Counted from the first letter of the stretch, positions 1 to 8,286 are shown. The stretch: DNA of 64,000 nt from Thermoanaerobaculales bacterium (GCA_035358815.1 DAOPQC010000009.1:92236-156235), one strand, 5' to 3'. Notes: generated from the sequence alone by a model not told the origin. Program-made: numbers and translations.

Positions 1-360
1 CAGCGGCGGCGGCGGCTGCTGCTCGAGCGCGCGTTCGACGCCCATCGCGACCTGCTCCACGAGGAGCAGCCGCTGCTGCCCGATCCGGTCGGGTTCGACT
101 GGGAGGGCTCGATGTACGCCGTCCTCCAGCTCTCGCAGCGGTGCCTGGACCTCGCGGCCGAGCGCAAGGTGTCCCCGACGGTGGCCTTCTACCTGGCGAC
201 CGGCATCGGCGGCGTGCCGCTCGACGGCTTCTGCAGGAACCGGAACCTGGAGCGGTACGGGCTGGTAGTCAACGCGGGCGCGCCGGAGCTCAAGGCGATG
301 CAGGAGCGCGCCACCCGGTTCGTGAGGCTGAGCTTCGGGATGACCCCGCCGCCCAAGTGA
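1..360 (+). CDS. C-terminal end of an unidentified protein (5' truncated), perhaps a PLP-dependent aminotransferase
   Basis: An open reading frame enters at the window edge in frame 1 and ends with TGA at 358-360, leaving 119 residues. The visible part begins arginine-rich and ends VRLSFGMTPPPK. The string VRLSFGM resembles the closing strand of fold-type I aminotransferases (class I/II), where a conserved Arg-Leu-Ser segment contacts the substrate carboxylate, but no lysine or PLP motif is in view. The family assignment is therefore a guess from one short motif. Reading continues straight through from base 1, so the true start is upstream. The 126 bases that follow hold only the promoter and leader of the next gene. 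Confidence 0.45.
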   Translation, partial: QRRRRLLLERAFDAHRDLLHEEQPLLPDPVGFDWEGSMYAVLQLSQRCLDLAAERKVSPTVAFYLATGIGGVPLDGFCRNRNLERYGLVVNAGAPELKAMQERATRFVRLSFGMTPPPK

Positions 361-458
361 CCGGGAGGCCGGGCGCCGGAGCTCGCCGGCTGCGGACGCG
401 GCCCCGGTGGGGCGTCTCGCCCCGGCGCCGCTCTGGCGGTCCCGCCGCCGTCCTCTGC

Positions 459-483
459 TAGACTCCTGAGACTCGGGGGAGGG
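459..483 (+). promoter_or_regulatory. Putative -10 element and ribosome binding site of surE
   Basis: TAGACT at 459-464 fits a sigma-70 -10 box, and a purine run GGGGGAGGG at about 475-483 precedes the ATG at 487 by the normal distance. No good -35 is visible, so only the -10 and RBS are supported. Confidence 0.4.
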
Positions 484-486
484 ACC

Positions 487-1383
487 ATGCAGCGCCGTTT
501 CTGGCTGGTCTTCGTCGTCGGGCTGACGATCGCGGCCGCCGCCGTGGCGGAAGATGCGCCCCGGCCCTTCCACGTCATGGTCACCAACGACGACGGCGTC
601 GACGCGCCCGGCCTCGAGGCGCTGGTGCGGGCGCTGGCCGCCGACGGCGGCTACCGGGTCACGGTGGTGGCCCCGGCTGAGAACCAGAGCGTGGCCAGCA
701 ACTCCCACGTCACCCGGCGCGACGTCGCGCTGCGCCCGCACGCGCCGATCGCAGGAGCGGCGGCGTGGTCGGTCGATGCGACGCCCGCCTCGGTCGCCCG
801 CCTCGGCCTGACGGCGGTGGTCGCCGACGACCCGCCGGACCTGGTGGTGGCGGGCATCAACGCGGGCGAGAACGACGGCCTCGGCGCGTGGACGTCGGGC
901 ACCGTGGCGGCGGCGCGGGAGGCGGTTGCCTCGGGAATCCCGGGTGTCGCCTTCTCGCTGGAGCTGGACTGGGACGACCCGCGGCCCGACTTCGACGGGG
1001 CGGCGAGCTGGTGCAAGCCGGTGATCGACGCGGTCCGCGACCGCGGCCTCCCGCCGGGGGTCTACCTCAACGTCAACGTTCCCCGCGACATCGTCGCGAT
1101 CCGCGGCTACCGGCTCGCGCGCATGAGCGTCGCGCCGCCGGCAGTGGCCCGGTTCGAGCAGGTCCGCGAGGAGCCGGGGGTGCGCTGGTTCCGCAGCCGG
1201 TGGCGCCCCCCGGCGGATGCCGAGCCAGGCAGCGACAGCGCCGCCCTGCACGCAGGCTGGGTCGCGATCGCCGCGCTCGGGATGGACCAGACGGGCTACC
1301 AGGCGATCCCCGTCCTGCTCGCGCTCGACCCGGTCGAGCCGCAGCCGCCGGCGGTGGAGCTGGTGGCGGTCGGGGCGCACTGA
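487..1383 (+). CDS. surE: 5'/3'-nucleotidase SurE with an N-terminal signal peptide
   Basis: SurE hydrolyses nucleoside monophosphates using a divalent metal and is linked to stationary-phase survival. The metal-binding NDDG motif sits at residues 34-37, followed by PAENQSVASNSH near 68-79 and the GINAGEN loop near 120, all family hallmarks. At 298 residues the protein is longer than usual (about 250) because the NDDG motif is preceded by a hydrophobic leader (FWLVFVVGLTIAAAAVA) with a plausible signal-peptidase site before EDAP. SurE is normally cytoplasmic and its NDDG usually lies near residue 8, so this copy is predicted to be exported. The next gene starts one base after the stop. Confidence 0.9.
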   Translation: MQRRFWLVFVVGLTIAAAAVAEDAPRPFHVMVTNDDGVDAPGLEALVRALAADGGYRVTVVAPAENQSVASNSHVTRRDVALRPHAPIAGAAAWSVDATPASVARLGLTAVVADDPPDLVVAGINAGENDGLGAWTSGTVAAAREAVASGIPGVAFSLELDWDDPRPDFDGAASWCKPVIDAVRDRGLPPGVYLNVNVPRDIVAIRGYRLARMSVAPPAVARFEQVREEPGVRWFRSRWRPPADAEPGSDSAALHAGWVAIAALGMDQTGYQAIPVLLALDPVEPQPPAVELVAVGAH

Positions 1384-1384
1384 C

Positions 1385-2542
1385 GTGGAGCTCGGCTCGT
1401 GGCTGCCGCTGTTCGGCGTGGCGGGCCTGGTGGTCGCCGCCGTGGCGCTGGTGGCGGTGGTGCTGCTGGGCCGCGCCAGCCGTGCCGCGGCCGAACGCGG
1501 CGCCGCACGGATGGCGGCCGACCAGGCCGAGACCCTGCGCTGGGTGAGCGGCCAGCTGACCCAGTCGCTGGACCGCTTCCACACCCAGCTCGGTGAGTTC
1601 GGCCAGCGCCTGGCGGACGCGCAGGCCAGCTCGTCCGAGGTCGTGCGGCGGGGGGTCGCCGAGCACCTGCAGGCCCTCGGCACCACGGTCAGCACCCAGC
1701 TCGAGCGCTCCCACAAGACCCTCGGCGAGAACCTGGCGGGGGCGACCGAGGTGTTCGGCCAGCTGCACCGCAGGCTCGGCGAGGTGGCGGAGATCGCGGT
1801 CCGGCTCGAGCAGGTGGCCGGCAGCGTCGACGAGCTCGGCAAGATCCTGCGGGTGCCGAAGCTGCGCGGCCTGATGGGTGAGCAGACCCTCGAGGTGATG
1901 CTGCGCCAGGTCCTGCCCGAGCGTTTCTGGCAGATGCAGTACCGGTTCGAGGACGGGCGGACGGTCGACGCCGTGGTCCGCCTGGGCGACCGCCTGATCC
2001 CGATCGACGCCAAGTTCCCGCTCGAGTCCTACCAGCGGATCGTGGCCGCCGACAGCGAGGAGGCGCGGCGGACAGGGCGGCGCGACTTCGAGCGATCGGT
2101 CAAGACTCGCGTCGACGAGATCGCCGGGCGCTACATCCGCCCCGGCGAGGGCACGGTCGAGTTCGCGCTGATGTTCGTGCCCGCCGAAGGCGTGTTCGGG
2201 GAGGTGGTCGGCGGCGGCGACGACCCGGCCGCCGCGAGCCTGCTCGACTACGCGCTCGAGCGGCGCGTGATGCCGGTCTCGCCGGCGACGATCTTCGCCT
2301 ACCTGAGCGTCATCGCGTCCGGCCTGCGCGGGTTCGCCGTGGAGCGGCGCGCGGGCGAGATCGTGCAGGGGCTCGCGGCCGCCGAGCAGGAGGTCGCGCG
2401 GCTGCGCGAGGAGCTGGGCGTGCTCGGCAAGCACCTCGTCAACGCGACCCAGCGCTACGGCGAGGTCGAGCGGAGGCTGGCCCGGGTCGAGGAGAAGCTC
2501 GGGCGGGTGGCCCACGTCGGCGAGGAAGCCCTGTCCGAGTGA
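1385..2542 (+). CDS. rmuC: DNA recombination protein RmuC homolog
   Basis: RmuC-family proteins limit DNA inversions and rearrangements and carry a restriction-endonuclease-like core. The GTG at 1385 is one base past the surE stop. An N-terminal membrane segment (residues about 5-28) is followed by a long helical, probably coiled-coil stretch (about 35-150), then the nuclease-like core with the signature LIPIDAKFPLESY near residue 205 and a helical C-terminus. Length (385 aa) is normal. The same frame is open further upstream, but that part overlaps surE antisense to its composition and lacks a credible start. Probably co-transcribed with surE. Confidence 0.88.
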   Translation: MELGSWLPLFGVAGLVVAAVALVAVVLLGRASRAAAERGAARMAADQAETLRWVSGQLTQSLDRFHTQLGEFGQRLADAQASSSEVVRRGVAEHLQALGTTVSTQLERSHKTLGENLAGATEVFGQLHRRLGEVAEIAVRLEQVAGSVDELGKILRVPKLRGLMGEQTLEVMLRQVLPERFWQMQYRFEDGRTVDAVVRLGDRLIPIDAKFPLESYQRIVAADSEEARRTGRRDFERSVKTRVDEIAGRYIRPGEGTVEFALMFVPAEGVFGEVVGGGDDPAAASLLDYALERRVMPVSPATIFAYLSVIASGLRGFAVERRAGEIVQGLAAAEQEVARLREELGVLGKHLVNATQRYGEVERRLARVEEKLGRVAHVGEEALSE

Positions 2543-2587
2543 TGACGGCGCAGCGGAGCTCCCTCGCCGGCGCGGGGGGGCCACGGG

Positions 2588-4387
2588 GTGGTCGTGATGC
2601 GCTGGTTCGGGTGGATCACCGCGACGGCGGGCCGCGAGGCGTCGGTTGCGGGCGCGCTCGCGCTCGCGCTGTTTCTCGCCGGAACGGCCGACGTCCCGAT
2701 CCTCGGGCGCGACGAGGCGCGCTTCGCCCAGGCGGCGCGCGAGATGCTCGACCGCGGCGACCTCGTGGTGCCGACCTTCGCCGGCCAGGACCGCTACCAC
2801 AAGCCGATCCTCCACTACTGGTGCACGATGGCGAGCTTCCGGCTGCTCGGCGCCACCGAGCGCGCGGCCCGGCTGCCCTCCAACCTCGCCGGCGCGCTGG
2901 TGGTCGCGCTGCTGGCGATGACCGCGCGGCGCCGCTTCGATGCCGGATCGGGCCTGCTGGCCGGCCTGCTGCTGGCGGTGACGCCGGTGATGTGGATCGA
3001 GGCCAAGGCGTGCACCGCGGACATGGTCCTCCTGCTGCCGACCCTCGCGGCCATGCTCGCGTTCGAGCGGCTGCTGGCGGGAGACGGCGGGCGCCGCGCT
3101 GCGCTGGTGTTCTGGTCCGCGATGGCGGTGGCGATCCTCGCCAAGGGCCCGGTCGCGCCGGCCTGGGTGGCCTGCACCGGCCTCGCGCTGTGGGCGATGG
3201 GGCGGCGGTGGCGCGGCTTCGAGATCGCGCTTGGCGCTGTGCTGCTCGGCCTCGGTTGGTGGCGCCTCGGCCCCGTCGTGCTGGTGGTGCCGGCGGTTGG
3301 TGCCGGCTTCGAGCTGCTGCGCTCGCCGGACGGGAGGCGGGCGGTGGCGAGGCTGCACCTGGGGTGGGGGGTGCCGCTGATGCTCGCCATCACCCTGCCG
3401 TGGGCGGTGGCCGCCACCGTCGCCACCGACGGCGCGTTCCTGCGGGAGGCGGTCGGCAGACACGTCGTGGCGCGCGGGCTTGACGCCTTCGAAGGCCACG
3501 GGTTCTTCCCCGGCTTCTACGCGGTGACCGCGGTGGTTGCCGCCTCTCCCTGGCTCGGCCTGCTGGCCGGCGCCGGGTCGCCGCGCCAGGAATGCGACCG
3601 CCGCTGGCGCTACCTGGTCGCCTGGCTGGTTGGGCCGCTGGTCCTGCTCGAGCTCTACCAGACCAAGCTCGTCCACTACTGGCTGCCGTCCTACCCGGCC
3701 GGCGTGCTGCTGGTGGTGGGATGGCTGTTCGCCGCCGTGCCGCCACGCCGGACCGGTCTCGGAGGGCGGTCGCTGCACGTCCTCGGCGGCACGCTCGCAG
3801 CGCTGGCGTTGCTGGCCCTGCCGGCGATGATCCCGCTGCGCTCCCTGCTCCCGGCGGCGGCCGTGGCGGCGGGCCTGCTGCTGGCAGCGACCGTCGCCGC
3901 GGTGGCGCTGCTCGGGCGGCGGCCGATCGCCGGCGCCGTGGTCGGGGGGATCGGGTCGGCGCTCGCCCTGGCGGTGGTCGCCGTGCTCTACCTGCCCGAG
4001 CTGGGGCGGCATGCGCTGGGTCCGCTCGCGGCGAGACGGGCGATCGAGCTCAAGGCTCCCGGCGAGGAGATCGTGGTCTTCAAGCCGCGAGTCGAGGAGG
4101 TCTTCTTCTACCTGCCCCGGGGGGTCGTCACCTGCCGGGACGCCGGCTGCGTGGCATCGCTCGTCGGCGAGGGAACGGCGGTTCTGGGCGTCGGCAGGCG
4201 GGACGACGTCGAGCTCCTGGCCGAGGAGTGGCGGGGGGCGCGGGTGGTCGAGGTGGACCGGGTCGTCGGCGTCGACGTCGGCCGCGCCGGTCTCGGCGAG
4301 CAGGTGCTGTTCCGGGTCGACCCGCTCCGCCCGCGGCCGCGTGCCGCCGCCGGCGCCAGCGTTGACAGCCGCCGGGCGGGCCCCTAA
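2588..4387 (+). CDS. Polyprenyl-phosphate-sugar glycosyltransferase, GT39/ArnT-like integral membrane protein
   Basis: GT-C fold enzymes of this type transfer sugars from polyprenyl-phosphate donors on the outer face of the inner membrane, for example to lipid A or proteins. The first external loop carries RDEARFAQAAREM (residues about 40-52), the acidic catalytic motif of the ArnT/PMT superfamily, followed by DRYHKPILHYW. About 10-12 hydrophobic segments follow, with a soluble C-terminal domain from about residue 480. The 599-residue length fits. Start is either GTG 2588 or ATG 2597. The acceptor and sugar cannot be deduced. A second related enzyme lies at 23227-25488. Confidence 0.8.
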   Translation: MVVMRWFGWITATAGREASVAGALALALFLAGTADVPILGRDEARFAQAAREMLDRGDLVVPTFAGQDRYHKPILHYWCTMASFRLLGATERAARLPSNLAGALVVALLAMTARRRFDAGSGLLAGLLLAVTPVMWIEAKACTADMVLLLPTLAAMLAFERLLAGDGGRRAALVFWSAMAVAILAKGPVAPAWVACTGLALWAMGRRWRGFEIALGAVLLGLGWWRLGPVVLVVPAVGAGFELLRSPDGRRAVARLHLGWGVPLMLAITLPWAVAATVATDGAFLREAVGRHVVARGLDAFEGHGFFPGFYAVTAVVAASPWLGLLAGAGSPRQECDRRWRYLVAWLVGPLVLLELYQTKLVHYWLPSYPAGVLLVVGWLFAAVPPRRTGLGGRSLHVLGGTLAALALLALPAMIPLRSLLPAAAVAAGLLLAATVAAVALLGRRPIAGAVVGGIGSALALAVVAVLYLPELGRHALGPLAARRAIELKAPGEEIVVFKPRVEEVFFYLPRGVVTCRDAGCVASLVGEGTAVLGVGRRDDVELLAEEWRGARVVEVDRVVGVDVGRAGLGEQVLFRVDPLRPRPRAAAGASVDSRRAGP

Positions 4388-4390
4388 AGT
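4362..4390 (+). promoter_or_regulatory. Sigma-70 promoter for the TPR membrane protein
   Basis: TTGACA (4362-4367), a 17-base spacer and TAAAGT (4385-4390) form the best consensus promoter in the window. The -10 overlaps the TAA stop of the upstream glycosyltransferase, so the next gene can be transcribed alone. Confidence 0.7.
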
Positions 4391-4432
4391 TGGGGTTCGC
4401 GCGGCGCCCGGTCCGGTGCAAGGAGGAGCTCC

Positions 4433-5104
4433 ATGGGTCGTCGGATCACCCGCAAGCAGCTGAAGCAGGACGAGTTCATCTCGACTGGCGACAGCGTCAT
4501 GAGGTGGATCATCGCCAACTGGCGGCCGTTCGTGTTCGGCCTCGTGGCGCTGTGCCTGGTGATCCTGGCGTGGTGGGCGGGGACCCGGTGGACCGGCTCG
4601 CGGGCCGAGCGCGCCTCCTACCTGCTCCACCAGGCCACGACTGCGGTCGACGCGGCGCTCCAGGGCGGCGATGTGGCGGCCGCCGAGGGCAAGCTGCAGG
4701 AGGTGATCAACCGCCACGGCCGCTCCGAGCAGGCGGACATGGCGAGGGTCCTCAAGGCTCGCCTGATGATCGATCGGAATGACCTCGACGGCGCGCGCGC
4801 GCTCCTCGTCGAGGTGTCCGGCCGGCGCGGAGGCGATGCGGTCGGCCGGGTGGCGACGCTCGACCTCGTGCACCTCCAGATCGCGACCGGGCAGGCCGCG
4901 GAAGTGGTCCCGCAGCTCGAGGCGATGGTGTCGGGGGTGGACGTGCGGCTGCCGCGAGACGCTGCTCTCTACGAGCTCGGCGAGCTGTTCATTGCGACCC
5001 AGGACCCGGGTCGCGCCCGCTCGTACTACCAGCGGCTGGTCGACGACTTCCCCGAGTCTCCGTACCGCGCCCAGGCCAGCCAGCGGCTGGCCGAGCTCGG
5101 CTAG
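4433..5104 (+). CDS. Membrane-anchored tetratricopeptide-repeat protein (YfgM-like)
   Basis: The 223-residue protein has a basic N-terminus, one membrane segment (about residues 33-52, WRPFVFGLVALCLVILAWW) and a periplasmic helical domain of TPR-like repeats ending in YYQRLVDDFPESPYRAQA. This is the architecture of YfgM-type ancillary translocon chaperones and of other cell-envelope TPR proteins. Which of these applies cannot be told from sequence. An AAGGAGGAG ribosome site precedes the ATG. Its TAG stop is the first part of an 81-bp hairpin repeat, an arrangement seen again at 56181. Confidence 0.72.
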   Translation: MGRRITRKQLKQDEFISTGDSVMRWIIANWRPFVFGLVALCLVILAWWAGTRWTGSRAERASYLLHQATTAVDAALQGGDVAAAEGKLQEVINRHGRSEQADMARVLKARLMIDRNDLDGARALLVEVSGRRGGDAVGRVATLDLVHLQIATGQAAEVVPQLEAMVSGVDVRLPRDAALYELGELFIATQDPGRARSYYQRLVDDFPESPYRAQASQRLAELG

Positions 5105-5183
5105 GAGTTCGTACCGCATTGGCCTTTTCGGCGGGCGTGGTTGACTGAGTTGTTGTCGGACGGCCACTGCGGCACGAACTCCT
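5103..5183. repeat. 81-bp hairpin repeat, copy 1 (second copy at 56182-56262)
   Basis: Imperfect 22-bp terminal inverted repeats (AGGAGTTCGTACCGCATTGG at 5103-5122 plus CC, and its complement at 5162-5183; 20 of 22 pairs match) enclose a 37-base centre containing TCGGCGGGCGTGG. The copy at 56182-56262 has the same 81-base length and matches at about 70 of 81 positions. Both copies begin at the second base of a TAG stop codon of the upstream gene. It resembles a REP/MITE-like palindromic element and may act as a transcript 3' end. Confidence 0.8.
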
Positions 5184-5219
5184 TCTGGTAGTCTGATTAT
5201 TGAGTTGCGTCGAGCAGGG

Positions 5220-5430
5220 GAGTGGCGCGTTACCGGTGTGGCGGTGGTGGCTGTTCGGTGCTCTATGCGGGCTCAGGCTCGGTCTGCAGGGAAACACTCC
5301 CGCGGATGCGCGCAGCGCATCCCGAGGAGCCTGTGGGCAGAGGCCAACAACACGGTCCACATCAGAAGCGCACACAGGGGCCTATGCCCTGCAGGCTCCT
5401 AGGCGAGTGCTGGCGCCCGAGAGGGCGCTG
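5220..5430 (+). ncRNA. Structured RNA region: candidate 6S-like RNA or switching leader of the deoA gene
   Basis: No gene fits here, but the sequence is rich in stems. A perfect hairpin GGATGCGC/GCGCATCC occupies 5304-5322. It sits inside a stem CAGGCTC (5274-5280) with GAGCCTG (5327-5333). A second copy, CAGGCTCC at 5392-5399, can pair with the same GGAGCCTG (5326-5333), so two structures are mutually exclusive. A further hairpin, GCGCCC-GAGA-GGGCGC (5413-5428), lies just before the coding start at 5448. The segment TGTTCG at 5253 and the long bulged rod with CTCGG/CCGAG pairing recall 6S RNA. A leader that switches between two folds is the alternative. No covariance search was possible. Confidence 0.35.
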
Positions 5431-5447
5431 GGGTGGTCCGCAACGGG

Positions 5448-6749
5448 ATGAACTTCGTCGAGGCGATCATCCGTAAGCGGGACGGCGGCCGCCTGACCCG
5501 CGACCAGCTCGAGCGCTTCGCCCTCGGCGCCGGCTCGGGTGAGCTGCCGCCCGAGCAGCTGGCCGCGATGCTGATGGCGATCTGCATCCGCGGCATGGAT
5601 GGGGACGAGACGCGGTGGCTGACCGAGGCGATGATCCGGTCCGGCGAGAGCTGGCGGCTCGGAGCCCAGCGGCCTGATGTCGTCGACAAGCACTCCACCG
5701 GCGGCGTTGGCGACACGGTGTCGCTGGTGATCGCGCCGCTGCTCGCGGCGGTCGGCGTCCCGGTGGCGATGATGGCCGGGCGGGGGCTCGGCCACTCGCA
5801 GGGCACCGTCGACAAGCTCGCGGCGGTGCCCGGCTTCCGGACCGACTGGTCTCGCGACGAGGCGCTCGGCCTGATCGACCGGGCGGGCGTGGCGATGCTC
5901 GCCCAGACCGAGAGCATTGCGCCGGCCGACCGGGTGCTCTACGCGCTGCGCGACGTCACCGGCACCGTGGAGTCGCTGCCGCTGATCGTGGCCTCGATCC
6001 TGTCGAAGAAGCTCGCGATGGGCGCGGCCACCCTGGTGCTCGACGTCAAGTGCGGCCGCGGGGCGTTCCGGCGCACGCCGGCCGAGGCGCTCGAGCTCGC
6101 CCGCGCCCTGGTCGAGCTCGCCCGCGGCATGGGCGTCGGCTGCGAGGCGATCCTGACCGACATGAACCAGCCGCTGGGCCCGGCCCTGGGCACGGCCTGC
6201 GAGGTCCGGGCGGCCCTCGACGTGCTCGGCGGCGGCGGGAGCGCTCCGCTTCGGGAGGTCACGATCGCCCTCGCGCGCGTCGCCTTCGAGCTCGCCGGCC
6301 GGGACGGCGCCACCGCCGACCGAGCCCTCGCCAAGGCGCTCGACGATGGCAGTGCGCTGTCCGCGTGGGGCCGCATGGTGGAGGCGCACGGCGGGGACCC
6401 GGACCCGGCACGGCTGGCGCGCCCGCATCAGCGGCTCGACGTCGCCGCCCCACGCGCCGGCTTCGTCACCGGGATCGCGGCCGCCGAACTCGGCTGGGTC
6501 GCGGTCGATCTCGGGGCCGGGCGCCGGTCCCGCGACGAGGAGCTCGACCACGGCGCGGGCCTGCTGGTCCACGTCCGGATCGGCGACCGCGTCGAGGCGA
6601 AGCAGCCGGTGGCGTCGCTGCTCCTCGGAACGCGCGCAGTCGACGTGCCCGCGCTCGAGGCGCGGGTCCGCGGCGCCTTCGAGATCGGCGAGGAGCCCGT
6701 CGCGGCGCCGCCGCTCATCCTCGGCAACGCCGACACCCTTCTCCCCTAA
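5448..6749 (+). CDS. deoA: Thymidine phosphorylase / pyrimidine-nucleoside phosphorylase
   Basis: The enzyme performs reversible phosphorolysis of thymidine (or of pyrimidine nucleosides generally) to the base and sugar-1-phosphate in nucleoside salvage. The N-terminus NFVEAIIRKRDGG, the phosphate-binding DKHSTGGVGDT motif near residue 80, the MAGRGLGHSQGTVDKL segment and the C-terminal barrel-sandwich region are all family-typical. At 433 aa it matches the usual length. ATG 5448 is preferred because it aligns with known N-termini; GTG 5433 is the alternative. Whether the enzyme accepts uridine as well as thymidine is not resolved. The upstream structured RNA may control it. Confidence 0.88.
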   Translation: MNFVEAIIRKRDGGRLTRDQLERFALGAGSGELPPEQLAAMLMAICIRGMDGDETRWLTEAMIRSGESWRLGAQRPDVVDKHSTGGVGDTVSLVIAPLLAAVGVPVAMMAGRGLGHSQGTVDKLAAVPGFRTDWSRDEALGLIDRAGVAMLAQTESIAPADRVLYALRDVTGTVESLPLIVASILSKKLAMGAATLVLDVKCGRGAFRRTPAEALELARALVELARGMGVGCEAILTDMNQPLGPALGTACEVRAALDVLGGGGSAPLREVTIALARVAFELAGRDGATADRALAKALDDGSALSAWGRMVEAHGGDPDPARLARPHQRLDVAAPRAGFVTGIAAAELGWVAVDLGAGRRSRDEELDHGAGLLVHVRIGDRVEAKQPVASLLLGTRAVDVPALEARVRGAFEIGEEPVAAPPLILGNADTLLP

Positions 6750-6780
6750 ATCCTAGACCCCAGATCCTAGATCCTCTTCT
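6750..6780. repeat. Short TCCTAGA-type heptamer repeat
   Basis: Directly after the deoA stop, TCCTAGA, AGATCCTAG and GATCCTC units run in tandem. The same heptamer family (in either orientation) follows the genes ending at 17139, 18927, 30960 and 63922. Confidence 0.6.
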
Positions 6781-6816
6781 TCCTCCGTGCTACCGTGACC
6801 CGGCGGAGGCGACAGC

Positions 6817-7770
6817 ATGGACACGCGATGCGCGCTGGTCACCGGCGGAGCTGGATTCCTGGGCTCCCATCTCTGCGAGCGGCTCCTGGATGAGGGCCTC
6901 CATGTCGTGTGCATGGACAACCTGATCACAGGTAGCCTGGCCAACATCGAGCACCTGATCGGCCGCGCCGGCTTCACCTTCATCCACCACGACGTCACCA
7001 ACTTCATCCATGTGCCGGGCCGGCTCGACTACATCCTGCACTTCGCGTCGCCGGCATCGCCGATCGACTACCTCAACCTGCCGATCCAGACCCTCAAGGT
7101 TGGCTCCCTGGGGACCCACAAGGCGCTCGGGCTGGCCAAGTCGAAGGGGGCGCGGTTCCTGCTCGCCTCCACCTCCGAGGTCTACGGGGACCCGCTCATC
7201 CACCCCCAGCCCGAGAGCTACTGGGGCAACGTCAACCCGGTCGGGCCGCGCGGCGTGTACGACGAGGCCAAGCGCTTCGCCGAGGCGCTGACCATGGCCT
7301 ACCAGCGCCATCACGGCGTCGACACGCGGATCGTCCGCATCTTCAACACCTACGGCCCGAGGATGCGCGCCGACGACGGCCGGGTGGTGCCCGCGTTCAT
7401 CTGCCAGGCGCTCGCGGGCGAGCCCCTGACCACCTTCGGCGACGGGTCACAGACCCGTTCGTTCTGCTTCGTCGACGATCTCATCGAGGGCATCTGGAGG
7501 CTGCTTCTCAGCGACTACGCCGAGCCGATGAACATCGGCAACCCGGCCGAGATGACGGTCCTGGAGTTCGCCCGGCAGATCATCCGGCTCACCGGCTCGC
7601 GGTCCGAGATCGTGTTCCGGCCGCTCCCGGTCGACGATCCCAAGGTGCGCCAGCCCGATATCGCCCTGGCGCGGCGGGTGCTCGGCTGGGAGCCGAAGGT
7701 GCCGCTCGAGCGCGGGCTGGCCGCCGCGATCGAGTACTTCCGCACGCACCCCAGGGTCGTCGGCTCCTGA
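6817..7770 (+). CDS. UDP-glucuronate decarboxylase (UDP-xylose synthase), NAD-dependent SDR
   Basis: This extended short-chain dehydrogenase converts UDP-glucuronate to UDP-xylose for polysaccharide synthesis. It shows the NAD motif TGGAGFLGSH (residues 8-17), the UXS-typical FASPASPIDY motif near residue 78, the catalytic STSEVYGDP and YDEAK segments (Tyr/Lys pair near 148-152), and GNVNPVGPRGVYDE, which separates UXS from dTDP-glucose dehydratases. The 317-residue length is normal. A GGAGG ribosome site lies at 6804. No xylosyltransferase is adjacent; the window also has rmlABC for dTDP-sugars. Confidence 0.88.
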   Translation: MDTRCALVTGGAGFLGSHLCERLLDEGLHVVCMDNLITGSLANIEHLIGRAGFTFIHHDVTNFIHVPGRLDYILHFASPASPIDYLNLPIQTLKVGSLGTHKALGLAKSKGARFLLASTSEVYGDPLIHPQPESYWGNVNPVGPRGVYDEAKRFAEALTMAYQRHHGVDTRIVRIFNTYGPRMRADDGRVVPAFICQALAGEPLTTFGDGSQTRSFCFVDDLIEGIWRLLLSDYAEPMNIGNPAEMTVLEFARQIIRLTGSRSEIVFRPLPVDDPKVRQPDIALARRVLGWEPKVPLERGLAAAIEYFRTHPRVVGS

Positions 7771-7806
7771 CGACCTGCAGGCGCTCGGCCGCTTCGAAAC
7801 GGTGGC

Positions 7807-8286
7807 TCAAGCGGTGCCGGTGTCGCCGCCGGAGCGCTGCACGAGGAGCCGCTTCAGCTCGTCCATGAACTGGTTGACGTCCTCGAAACGGCGGTACACG
7901 CTGGCGAACCGGACGTAGGCGACCTGGTCGAGACGGCGCAGCTGCTCGATGACGCTGTTGCCGATCTCCTGGCTGGAGATCTCCCGCACCTCGCGCGCCG
8001 ACAGGCTCGCCTCGACCGCGTCGACGATCGCCACCAGGTCGGCGCGCGCGACCGGCCGCTTCTCGCACGCCCTGAGCAGGCCGTTGAGGAGCTTCTCGCG
8101 GTCGAAGGTCTCGCGGCGCCCGTCGCGCTTGACCACGGTCGCCGGCAGCTCGTCCACGCGCTCGTAGGTGGTGAAGCGTCGCCCGCAGCCGTCACACTCG
8201 CGCCGGCGGCGGGTCTCGGCGCCGTCGCGCACCTCGCGCGAGTCGACGACGTGGTTGTCCGAAACGCCGCAGAACGGGCAGATCAC
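7807..8286 (-). CDS. nrdR: Transcriptional regulator NrdR
   Basis: NrdR represses ribonucleotide reductase genes by binding NrdR boxes in response to ATP/dATP. The start is GTG at 8286, giving 159 residues beginning with the zinc ribbon CPFCGVSDNHVVDSR and the second pair CDGCGRRFTTYE, followed by the ATP-cone domain (residues 48-138, containing VVKRDGRRETFDREKL). All four zinc cysteines are present. It overlaps the stop of the upstream membrane protein by four bases (GTGA), so translation is likely coupled. No ribonucleotide reductase gene lies in the window. Confidence 0.93.
   Translation of the reverse strand: MICPFCGVSDNHVVDSREVRDGAETRRRRECDGCGRRFTTYERVDELPATVVKRDGRRETFDREKLLNGLLRACEKRPVARADLVAIVDAVEASLSAREVREISSQEIGNSVIEQLRRLDQVAYVRFASVYRRFEDVNQFMDELKRLLVQRSGGDTGTA

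Noticed and set aside
1073..5167. A minus-strand open frame of more than 1300 codons
   Set aside because: It lies antisense to rmuC, the glycosyltransferase and the TPR gene. The translation is a low-complexity Arg/His/Gln/Pro mixture with no motif; GC-rich third positions produce such frames by chance.
5281..5310. GGGAAAC near CCCGC considered as a cobalamin riboswitch core
   Set aside because: The conserved B12-box sequence and the order of the GGTG and CCACTG parts are missing.
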